Assembly (NCBI GenBank): GCA_011772755.1
Contig: WVYX01000082.1
Coordinates: 56,420 to 99,259 of the forward strand
Length of the DNA: 42,840 bases
Source: Gemmatimonadales bacterium
GTDB lineage: Bacteria; Gemmatimonadota; Gemmatimonadetes; Gemmatimonadales; GWC2-71-9
Direction of reading: 5' to 3'
The first letter of the stretch is position 1, and each line of letters starts with the position of its first letter. The notes under the pieces were generated by a model. It saw only the letters and a program-made list of their open reading frames with translations, ran no database searches and had not been told where the DNA came from. Position numbers and translations under genes: made by a program. Shown here in pieces: positions 1-6,981 of this stretch.

Positions 1-1113
1 CAGCCGGTCATACTCGGCAGCCGCGGCATTGCGGATCGAGTCCGCCACGGCCTGCTGCGCAGCCAGCTGCTGCTGCTGCCGCTCGAACCGCTGATCGAGC
101 TGATCCTTGTAGTAGTAGAACCCGCCCGCCGCCCCAGCCACCACCACCACGGAGGACCACACCACGATGCGCACTCGGCGGGCGCTCTTGCGGGACGTCT
201 CTGCGAACATCTCGCTGAAGAACACCGTCGCGCCCTTCCCGCCGAAGCTGCGCCGCGCGACGCCGAGCTTCTCCACGGCCCGGGCGGCGGCGGACGACAG
301 CCGCTTCTTCCGTCGTTCCTTCTTCTCTTCGGCGGGGCGCTCACCCGGCATGGTGAGGTGGGCTACCAGAAGCTCGGGCCCCGCGGCCCCCAACTTGAGG
401 CGGTCACCCTGCCTGATCTCCCTCTCGGTCGTGAGCAGCTCATTGCCCAGGTAGGTGCCGTTGCGGCTCTGGGCATCGCGCACGACCACCTTGCCGTCAG
501 GCTTGAGAACGATCTCGGCGTGAACCCTGGAGACGGACGTATCATCCGGACCCACAGGCCGCAGCTCGCATTCCTTTCCCCTACCGATGCGGAGCCGACC
601 GCCCGACGCCCGGTGCTGCTCCCCGGTGCGGGCTTCCATCAAGACCACGCGCAATTCCTGCGGCGGTGGCGGCGGCGCAGAGGGCTTTGCCTGCGCCACG
701 GGGGCCGCCGGTGCGGTCGCGTCAATCCCTTCCATCGGCACCGTCGCCGCCGACGGCCGAACTGCGGTCGGTCCCTCGACCAGGGTGTCGGCAATGCGCC
801 GCTTGGCAACGGCTTCCACTCGAAACCGGGGCCCCCGCTCGCCAAAGCCGACGACGGCACCGGCGGTGAGCTGCTCCGCCGCGCCGGGCTTCAGCCGTCG
901 GTTGTTCAGGAAGGTCCCGTTACGGCTCCCCGAATCCTCCAGCCACCAGCCGCCACCCCGCTCGAACACGCGAGCGTGCCGTCCGGATACAACCCCGCTC
1001 CCCTCACCCGAGAGCACGAGCTCCGAATCAGGCTCTCTCCCAATCCGGATCTCGGGAGTCTCAAACTCGAGCGTCTCGCCGCTCGCCAGGTTGCGGAGCT
1101 TGAGGTAGGCCAT
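1..1113 (-). CDS. Twin-FHA membrane protein, C-terminus beyond window
   Basis: The ATG at 1113 opens a frame of 371 codons that runs off the left edge without a stop. Residues about 20-85 form one FHA domain (IGREPDSELVL, then SGRHARV and NGTFLNN). Residues about 170-225 form a second (LRIGRGKECEL, SRVHAEI, NGTYLGNE). Both keep the Gly-Arg, Ser-Arg-x-His and Asn-Gly residues that bind phosphothreonine peptides. A proline/alanine linker joins them. A basic stretch is followed by one membrane helix at about 314-333 and then a Gln-rich, probably coiled segment. Inference: a cytoplasmic phospho-peptide reader tied to the membrane. In related architectures the missing part is often a trypsin-like protease, but it lies outside this window. 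The kinase at 2610 is a plausible partner by proximity only. Confidence 0.9.
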   Translation of the reverse strand, partial: MAYLKLRNLASGETLEFETPEIRIGREPDSELVLSGEGSGVVSGRHARVFERGGGWWLEDSGSRNGTFLNNRRLKPGAAEQLTAGAVVGFGERGPRFRVEAVAKRRIADTLVEGPTAVRPSAATVPMEGIDATAPAAPVAQAKPSAPPPPPQELRVVLMEARTGEQHRASGGRLRIGRGKECELRPVGPDDTSVSRVHAEIVLKPDGKVVVRDAQSRNGTYLGNELLTTEREIRQGDRLKLGAAGPELLVAHLTMPGERPAEEKKERRKKRLSSAAARAVEKLGVARRSFGGKGATVFFSEMFAETSRKSARRVRIVVWSSVVVVAGAAGGFYYYKDQLDQRFERQQQQLAAQQAVADSIRNAAAAEYDRL

Positions 1114-1184
1114 GTCGCAGAAAACTTATGTCGTTCGTTGAAGCTTCACCACACCGGAGGCAGTTCCCCCGGCCTACACCACCC

Positions 1185-1290
1185 CATCGGCGGCAGAGGC
1201 GGCAGCCACCCAGCCTGCACCGCTCCACCCCGGCGGCAGAAGCGGCAGCCGGTGTGCTGCCGCCGCCTGTCGGCGGTTTCCTGCCACCCA
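1185..1290. repeat. GC-rich intergenic low-complexity repeat
   Basis: This 229-bp gap between the quinone oxidoreductase stop and the FHA start is filled with GGCGGCAG-type units. It contains GCGGCAGAAGCGGCAGC at 1233-1249, the exact reverse complement of 2371-2387 and one base away from the complement of 20591-20607. No coding potential is evident. Confidence 0.6.
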
Positions 1291-1342
1291 CCTGCTCATC
1301 ATCTACCCCCTCTCCCGCCTCTCCCCCATCTCCCCCGGGCCG

Positions 1343-2314
1343 TCAGGCCCAGCTCAACACCACCGACCCGAAGTTGCGATTCGCCTCCACGTAGCGGTGC
1401 GCCTCGGAAGCATCAGCCATGGGAAACACCCGGTCGAGGACCGCACGGAGGGCTCCGTCCTCGAACTGTGATAACGCCCCATCTACGAAGGAGCGTACCA
1501 CGGTGGCCTTCTCGTCCGCACTGCGGCCGCGCAGCGTGGTCCCTACGAGCACCACCCGCTTACGCAATAGGCTGCCCAAGTCGATATCGGCGGAGCGTCC
1601 TCCGGTGAGGCCGATCACCACGATCCGCCCGCGAGGCGCAACCGCCGCCAGATTGCCCGCCAGGTAGGGCCCGCCCACGAGATCGCAGATCACGTCCGCC
1701 CAACTCTGGAGGTCAACCTCCGGATCGAACACGTCACGGACCAGGACAGGCCGGTCGAGGCCCAGCGCCTCCGCCCGCGTCAGCTTATCACTGGTTCGCG
1801 AGGTTCCTGCCACCGAGCAGCCAGCAGCCTTCGCCAACTGGAGCAGCGCAAGACCGACACTGCTTCCCACCGCGTGTATCAGGATCCGCTCACCGGCCCG
1901 CAGCCCCACGGCACGATGGAGCGCGTCATGGGCGGTCAGGAACGCCTCGGGCACGGCCGCAGCTTGCTCGAATGTCCAGGCGCCCGGGATCCGCATGGGA
2001 TGCCGTGGGTCAGTGGTCACGAATTCGGCATACGCGCCCCCCGCCACGATCCCCATCACACGGTCGCCCGACCGCCACGGCGCCGCCCCTCTGCCTACCT
2101 CCTGCACCACTCCGGCGTACTCCAGCCCTGGGATGTCGGCGGGCACACCGGGGGGCGCGGGATACCGTCCTAGCCGCTGGAGTATGTCGGCACGGTTTAC
2201 GCCCGCTGCCTTGACCCGCACCAGAAGTTCTCCCGGGGCGGGAGCCGGTCGCTCCACCTCTGCCAACTCGAGCACATCGGGACCGCCGGATTCGCGGATT
2301 CGAATGGCCTGCAT
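1343..2314 (-). CDS. PIG3-type NAD(P)H quinone oxidoreductase
   Basis: A 323-residue zinc-independent member of the medium-chain dehydrogenase/reductase superfamily. The start MQAIRIRESGGPDVLEL matches the family N-terminus. The same frame stays open upstream to 2698, but that stretch is repeat-rich and unlike the family. The VNRADILQRLGRYPAPPG segment is typical of the PIG3/TP53I3 group. The nucleotide-binding Rossmann motif is AVGSSVGLALLQLAK. No zinc-binding cysteine cluster is present. Family members reduce quinones with NADPH by one-electron or hydride transfer in the cytoplasm. The gene lies upstream of the FHA gene on the same strand and diverges from the kinase gene at 2610. The Shine-Dalgarno sequence is weak. 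Physiological substrate unknown. Confidence 0.9.
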   Translation of the reverse strand: MQAIRIRESGGPDVLELAEVERPAPAPGELLVRVKAAGVNRADILQRLGRYPAPPGVPADIPGLEYAGVVQEVGRGAAPWRSGDRVMGIVAGGAYAEFVTTDPRHPMRIPGAWTFEQAAAVPEAFLTAHDALHRAVGLRAGERILIHAVGSSVGLALLQLAKAAGCSVAGTSRTSDKLTRAEALGLDRPVLVRDVFDPEVDLQSWADVICDLVGGPYLAGNLAAVAPRGRIVVIGLTGGRSADIDLGSLLRKRVVLVGTTLRGRSADEKATVVRSFVDGALSQFEDGALRAVLDRVFPMADASEAHRYVEANRNFGSVVLSWA

Positions 2315-2408
2315 GGGGATAAACTTTGGCGGCAGCGCTGCCCTGCCGCCACCCCGGTTGGCGGGGGGCTGCTGCCGCTTCTGCCGCTCCTGCGGCTGTG
2401 GGAGTGGT

Positions 2409-2437
2409 GCGCGGCGGCGGGGCTGCCGCCGCCGCGC
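2409..2437. repeat. Perfect 12-bp GC hairpin in divergent intergenic region
   Basis: GCGCGGCGGCGG and its exact complement flank the loop GGCTG. It sits between two divergently transcribed genes, so a terminator role for either is unlikely. It belongs to the repeat-rich gap 2315-2609, which also holds the GCTGCCGCTTCTGCCGC copy at 2371-2387. Confidence 0.6.
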
Positions 2438-2477
2438 GGTTCCTGGTTCTGTAGTTGGTGGTGGTGGCTGTGTAGTT

Positions 2478-2553
2478 AGTGGTTCTGTGGTCGGTGGCTC
2501 ATTGCTGGATGCCTGAGGTCCTCCGACAACATGACCACCGACTACAGAGCACT
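2478..2553. repeat. GT/CA-rich imperfect inverted repeat
   Basis: AGTGGTTCTGTGGTCGGTGG (2478-2497) pairs imperfectly with CCACCGACTACAGAGCACT (2535-2553) across a 37-nt loop. It lies 57 bp upstream of the kinase start. It resembles the GT-rich dyad at 38300-38374, suggesting a shared intergenic repeat type. It could equally affect transcription of the two divergent genes; nothing here decides that. Confidence 0.5.
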
Positions 2554-2609
2554 CGACCGCGGACCGCCGCCCGCAAGGGTTATCTTTGACCTGCGCTCCG
2601 CACACTACG

Positions 2610-4370
2610 ATGATGGACCGGGACCACACCCCCCAGCACACCGATCCCGTCGCGCTATTCCAGCGCGCCGAGGAGCTGTTCGGGGACTCCCTCGACATCC
2701 TTCAGCTCGTCGCCTCCTCGCCGATTCGGGCGCTGTTCGTGGCGTGGGACAGAGTCCTCAAGCGACGCGTGGCGCTGCGAGCTCATCTGGAGCCGGGCAC
2801 GCGCCTCCGCACCTGGTTCGAGCGCGAGACGGAACTCATGGCGGCCCTCGACCACCCAGTGCTGCGGCCGGTCTATTCGGCGGGCCACCGCCGGGAATGG
2901 GCCTACCGCATCGTCAAGTGGATCGAAGGGGAGAGTCTCGCTGCCGCTGTCGCACGGGGCCCGCGTCCGATACCGGCGGTGCTGCAGCTGAGTCGCAATG
3001 TGACGAACGCGCTGGAGTATGCGCATTCCCGACGTATCGTGATTCGGCGGATCGTGCCGGCGACGGTGATGATCGAGACGACCGAGCGGACCTACGTGAC
3101 CGACCTTCGGTACTGCAACGCATGCCTCGATGTCGCACCGCCGGACGAGGATACGTCGGCGTCCCCCTATCTCGCCCCGGAGGTCCGTGACGGCAGCGCC
3201 GGCGAGCCGTGGAGTGACGTCTACGGGGCCGGCGCCTTGCTGTATTTCGCCACGACCGGAACGCCGCCCGCGGCAGATCCGGCATCGATCGTTCCCCCAC
3301 GGGAGTTGAGAGACGCCTGTCCGCAGGCTCTGCAACGCGTGATCATGCGGGCCCTCTCGCCCGAACCCACGGACCGTTACCTCACGGCCGGCGAGATGGG
3401 CGAGGACCTCGTGTCCGACCTGGGAGAGTACCAGGCGCCCGTTGCATTCGCTCCCGAGCTTGCGTCGACGAGCCAAGACTCCCAGGTGTGGGAGAAACGG
3501 CTGCGTCGTGCACTGGGTGACGAATACGAGCTCCTGGAGGAACTCGGCTCGGGTGGGTTCGGGCGGGTGTACCGGGTGCGCGATCTCGCCCTGGAGCGCG
3601 AGGTTGCGCTCAAGGTGCTTCACCCCCACCTCACCGCCGACTCGGCTGTGGTCGATCGCTTCCGGCGCGAGGCGCGGGTGGCGGCCCAGGTCATGCATCC
3701 GCACATAGCCAACACGTACGACATCGGCGGCCGCGCCGGGCTGCTGTGGTACACCATGGAGTACGTGCGGGGCAAGAACCTGGCACGCCTGGTGGAAACC
3801 GAAGGACCGCAACCGGTGCAGCGGGTGTTACGCCTGCTTGAGGAAGCGCTGACGGCGCTAAAGCACGCACACGAGCGGGGATTGGTACACCGCGACCTCA
3901 AACCTGAGAACCTCCTCATCGAGGACGCCACCGGCAGCCTGCGCATCGCCGACTTCGGGCTAGCAGTGGCGCTGCAGCCGACCGAGGGGATCGGTGGAGT
4001 CATCTCGCACTCCGGCACGCCTGCATTCGCCGCACCAGAGCAGCTTCTTGGCGAAGCGGTGGACGGCCGCACCGACCTCTACTCCATATCACTGGCCGCC
4101 TACTTTGGGATCACGGGAAACGTGCCCTTCGGAGGCGGTACGGTGGAATCCATCATCGCACGTCAGGCGGCGGGGCAGCTGCCCTTGGTCACCACCGTTC
4201 GGTCCGATGTTCCGGAGCGCCTCCTCCGGGTACTGCAGAAGGGAGCTGCGCATCGTCCGGATGATCGGTTCGAGTCCGCCGACGCGTTCGCGGGCGCTCT
4301 GCGCGACGCCCAACATCCCTGGCAGGCCAGGGTACGCCGCGCCTTCATACGACTGGTCCAGCGCGCCTAG
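2610..4370 (+). CDS. Ser/Thr protein kinase with N-terminal pseudokinase
   Basis: 586 residues from the first of two adjacent ATGs (2610, 2613). Residues about 35-285 have a kinase layout but lack catalytic residues: the VAxK lysine is Arg (RVALRAHL), the HRD position reads IRR, and DFG reads DLR. APE is kept as APEV. Residues about 306-575 form a second, intact Hanks-type kinase: GSGGFGRV glycine loop, VALK lysine at 335, HRDLKPEN with Asp429, DFG with Asp448, and APEQ. No membrane segment or sensor domain is visible. Inference: the pseudokinase half regulates or scaffolds the active half. The gene heads a plus-strand run; the glycosyltransferase begins 10 bp after its stop. Confidence 0.93.
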   Translation: MMDRDHTPQHTDPVALFQRAEELFGDSLDILQLVASSPIRALFVAWDRVLKRRVALRAHLEPGTRLRTWFERETELMAALDHPVLRPVYSAGHRREWAYRIVKWIEGESLAAAVARGPRPIPAVLQLSRNVTNALEYAHSRRIVIRRIVPATVMIETTERTYVTDLRYCNACLDVAPPDEDTSASPYLAPEVRDGSAGEPWSDVYGAGALLYFATTGTPPAADPASIVPPRELRDACPQALQRVIMRALSPEPTDRYLTAGEMGEDLVSDLGEYQAPVAFAPELASTSQDSQVWEKRLRRALGDEYELLEELGSGGFGRVYRVRDLALEREVALKVLHPHLTADSAVVDRFRREARVAAQVMHPHIANTYDIGGRAGLLWYTMEYVRGKNLARLVETEGPQPVQRVLRLLEEALTALKHAHERGLVHRDLKPENLLIEDATGSLRIADFGLAVALQPTEGIGGVISHSGTPAFAAPEQLLGEAVDGRTDLYSISLAAYFGITGNVPFGGGTVESIIARQAAGQLPLVTTVRSDVPERLLRVLQKGAAHRPDDRFESADAFAGALRDAQHPWQARVRRAFIRLVQRA

Positions 4371-4380
4371 CTCCCCCGCC

Positions 4381-5475
4381 ATGCGGATCACGCTGATCAC
4401 CGCCACACCGCAGACCGCGCGGCAAGGGACTGGCACGTACGTCGCCGCCACGACGTTGCGGCAGGGTCTCGAGAGCTTGGGACACCGGGTGCGTGTGGTC
4501 CAGCCGTCGGGATACGACGGCTGGCTCCCCGACACGGTGCAGCGGTTCCGTTTCAACCTGGGTCTCACGCCGGCGATGGCCGAATCCGCCGACATGGTGG
4601 TGGGGTTCGACATGGACGGCTACCGGTTGGCCGGTCGGCTGCGGTCGCCGTTCATAACCTACGTGCTGGGACAACTCGCCGACGAGGCGAGATTCGAGAA
4701 GGGGCTCGTCGCCGCCTCGATGCGACTCCAGGCCCGGGCGGAGCGCCGTGCTGCGCGCCGAGCGGATTTGGTCGTGACGCTGAGCGAATATAGTCGGCGG
4801 CGGATTGCCGACGTGTACGGCATCGCATCGGACCGTATCGCCGTCGTACCGCCGGCGTTCGACTATGATCGGTGGCACCGAGCGCTACGACATGCGGAGC
4901 CGATGCCGGCGGCGGACCGCCCTCCCATGGTACTCTGTGTCGCGCGGATGTATCCCAGGAAGAACATCGCTGCGCTGGTGCGGGCAGCCTCCGCTCTCAG
5001 GGAGCGCATCCCGGGTCTGCAAGTGCGAATTGTGGGCGACGGGCCGCGGCGGCGGAGTCTCGACAGGCTGGCGCGAGCCCTCAACCTCCATGGCTGTGTC
5101 TATTTCGCGGGCCAGGTAAGTTACGACGACCTGGTGCGGGCTTACGCGATGTGCGATGTGTTCTGCCTTCCCAGCCTCCAAGAAGGATTCGGTCTGGTGT
5201 ACCTCGAGGCCATGGCAGCCGGGAAGCCGGTGGTGTGCTGCCGCGACACCGCCGTCGCGGAGCTGGTCGAGGACCGCGTGAACGGCCGAGTCGTTCCCCG
5301 GCGGGACGACGCAGCCCTGGCCCGTGCGCTGGAGGGACTTCTCATTGATCCTGCTGAGCGCCGCCAAATGGGAGAGACCAACCAGAGGAAGGCCGCGAGC
5401 TTTGGGGCGCCGTCGGGAGCTGAGCGCTTCCTAGGTGCCGTCTCCAACGTAGCAACCGGACCAGAGCAGACGTGA
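4381..5475 (+). CDS. GT4-family glycosyltransferase
   Basis: 364 residues. The start MRITLITATPQTARQGTGTY provides the N-terminal Rossmann strand and a Gly-rich acceptor loop typical of GT-B enzymes. The second domain carries VARMYPRKNI, VGDGPRR and the nucleotide-sugar E-x7-E motif in QEGFGLVYLEAMAAGKPVV. These are hallmarks of family GT4 retaining transferases, which move a sugar from an NDP or GDP donor to a lipid, sugar or small-molecule acceptor. No membrane helix is seen, so it is cytoplasmic or peripheral. It starts 10 bp after the kinase stop without a clear Shine-Dalgarno sequence. It overlaps the methyltransferase by GTGA, which suggests translational coupling. Donor and acceptor unknown. 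Confidence 0.92.
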   Translation: MRITLITATPQTARQGTGTYVAATTLRQGLESLGHRVRVVQPSGYDGWLPDTVQRFRFNLGLTPAMAESADMVVGFDMDGYRLAGRLRSPFITYVLGQLADEARFEKGLVAASMRLQARAERRAARRADLVVTLSEYSRRRIADVYGIASDRIAVVPPAFDYDRWHRALRHAEPMPAADRPPMVLCVARMYPRKNIAALVRAASALRERIPGLQVRIVGDGPRRRSLDRLARALNLHGCVYFAGQVSYDDLVRAYAMCDVFCLPSLQEGFGLVYLEAMAAGKPVVCCRDTAVAELVEDRVNGRVVPRRDDAALARALEGLLIDPAERRQMGETNQRKAASFGAPSGAERFLGAVSNVATGPEQT

Positions 5476-6137
5476 CACCCATCCACCGGGCCCGACTCAC
5501 CCAGGTTCGATACCTGTTTGACTCCTGGGCCCGGGACGGTCGAGCAGACGAAATGGAGCAGAGCCATGCTCCGTTTGTCAGACGCGTGTTCCAGGAGCTG
5601 GATCTCCCACGAGACGCCTGGTATCTCGACATCGGTTGCGGAAACGGATACACGGTGCGCTGGGCGGCTGGTGCGGCCCCCCAGGGGAAAGCCGTGGGCC
5701 TCGACTTGTCGGCAGAAATGGTTGCGCGGGCCCGGACGGCGTCCGCCGGCCTACCGAACGTGGAGTACCTGCAGGCTGCCTTTCCATCACACAACCTGCC
5801 CCACGGACGCTTCGACGTCGTGTTCTCGATGGAAGTTCTCTACTACCTGCCGGACCTGAACGGGGCAGTCCAGGAAGTCCAGCGGCTCCTCAAGCCCGGA
5901 GGCCTATTTGCCTGCATGGTGGACTACTACCAGGAGAACGCCGCCAGCCATGGCTGGCCAACCGATGTGGGGCTCGACATGACGCTACTCGACGAGGCCG
6001 GCTGGCGGCGGATGCTGGAGGACAGCGGCCTCGGCGTGATCGAGCAACGGCGGGTGAGGCTCCCGCCGGAGGAGGCGTCAGAATCGTGGAACACGACAGA
6101 GGGATCACTACTGACCCTGGCAAGACGTCCAGATTGA
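5472..6137 (+). CDS. Class I SAM-dependent methyltransferase
   Basis: 221 residues starting at a GTG that overlaps the preceding stop by four bases. The SAM-binding motif I is YLDIGCGNGYTVRWAA (near residue 55). It is followed by the acidic residue of motif II in AVGLDLSAEMV and post-motif VVFSMEVLYYLPDL. This is a Methyltransf_11/25-type fold, as used on small molecules and quinone or lipid intermediates. FSMEVLYYLPD with LLKPGGLF is typical. The coupling to a GT4 transferase suggests both act on the same product, which is inference. The target atom (O, N or C) cannot be read from sequence. Confidence 0.9.
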   Translation: MTPIHRARLTQVRYLFDSWARDGRADEMEQSHAPFVRRVFQELDLPRDAWYLDIGCGNGYTVRWAAGAAPQGKAVGLDLSAEMVARARTASAGLPNVEYLQAAFPSHNLPHGRFDVVFSMEVLYYLPDLNGAVQEVQRLLKPGGLFACMVDYYQENAASHGWPTDVGLDMTLLDEAGWRRMLEDSGLGVIEQRRVRLPPEEASESWNTTEGSLLTLARRPD

Positions 6138-6156
6138 GCAGCTCGTAGAGGATGCC

Positions 6157-6981
6157 ATGACCGTTCGCATCGCCCTGGCCCAGATGCCTGTTACGACGGA
6201 CGCCCCCGAGAACCTGCAGCGCGTGCTCGGGGCAATGGAATCCGCAAACAGCCGTGGTGCGCGGCTCATCGCATTCCCGGAGCTGGCGCTCTACCCCTTT
6301 TTTCCTCAGTACGAGCAGTACCCCACGGCCCGTGAGCTGGCGGAGCCAATACCGGGGCCGACTACTGAGGCCGTCGCTGAGAAGGCCCGCGAGCTCGAGC
6401 TAGTCACGGTGCTCAACATGTACGAAGCGGCTGACGGGCGGTACTTCGACAGCTCGCCGGTGTTCGACGCGGACGGAGCCTTCCTCGGTACCACGCGGAT
6501 GGTCCACATCACCGACTATGCTTGTTTTCACGAGCGAGCGTACTACGCGCCAGGGGACCGTGGCGCCCCGGTGTACGCTACACGGGTGGGGCGGGTCGGT
6601 GTCGCCATCTGCTACGATCGGCACTACCCCGAGTACATGCGTGCCCTAGGGGTAGGTGGTGCAGAGCTCGTGGTGATCCCGCAGGCGGGAGCGCTGGACG
6701 AGTGGCCCGAGGGAATGTTCGAGGCGGAGGTGCGAGCGGCGGCGTTTCAGAACGGGTATTTCGCCGCCCTGTGCAACCGGGTGGGACGCGAGGAGCGACT
6801 GACCTTTGCTGGCGAGTCCTTCGTGGTGGATCCCACTGGGCACGTGCTTGCGCGGGGGAACCGGCTCGAGGAGGACCTGGTCATCGTGGACCTCGATCTC
6901 AGCCGATGCGCGTCATCCCCCGCGCGCACTCTCTTCTGGAACGATCGCCGGCCCGAGCTATACCGTGACTGGCTCGCCTGA
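6157..6981 (+). CDS. Nitrilase-superfamily protein lacking catalytic Lys
   Basis: 274 residues with a good Shine-Dalgarno (GAGG, 6 nt before ATG). The nitrilase fold is clear: FPELAL supplies catalytic Glu42, and GVAICYDRHYPEYMR supplies nucleophile Cys152. The second conserved Glu lies in HERAYYAPGD. The C-terminal part resembles N-carbamoylputrescine amidase and beta-ureidopropionase. At the invariant lysine position (RK-x-H in characterised amidases) the sequence reads TRMVHI, so Met115 replaces Lys. Either the protein is a non-hydrolysing relative, another residue substitutes, or this is a subfamily trait. It is the last gene of the kinase-led run. Its final 24 bases overlap the convergent RND gene. 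Confidence 0.9.
   Translation: MTVRIALAQMPVTTDAPENLQRVLGAMESANSRGARLIAFPELALYPFFPQYEQYPTARELAEPIPGPTTEAVAEKARELELVTVLNMYEAADGRYFDSSPVFDADGAFLGTTRMVHITDYACFHERAYYAPGDRGAPVYATRVGRVGVAICYDRHYPEYMRALGVGGAELVVIPQAGALDEWPEGMFEAEVRAAAFQNGYFAALCNRVGREERLTFAGESFVVDPTGHVLARGNRLEEDLVIVDLDLSRCASSPARTLFWNDRRPELYRDWLA

Noticed and set aside
358-1608. A 416-codon plus-strand frame at the left edge
   Set aside because: It runs antisense to the twin-FHA gene and the end of the oxidoreductase gene; its Pro/Arg/His-rich composition is that of a shadow frame.
2655-3812. A 385-codon open frame antisense to the kinase gene
   Set aside because: High-GC codon use keeps antisense frames open. It shows no recognisable domain, while the plus strand has two clear kinase-like domains.
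6958-6981. The 24-bp tail-to-tail overlap of the nitrilase-like and RND genes as a sign of a frameshift
   Set aside because: Both proteins end normally after their conserved domains; short convergent overlaps are common in compact genomes.
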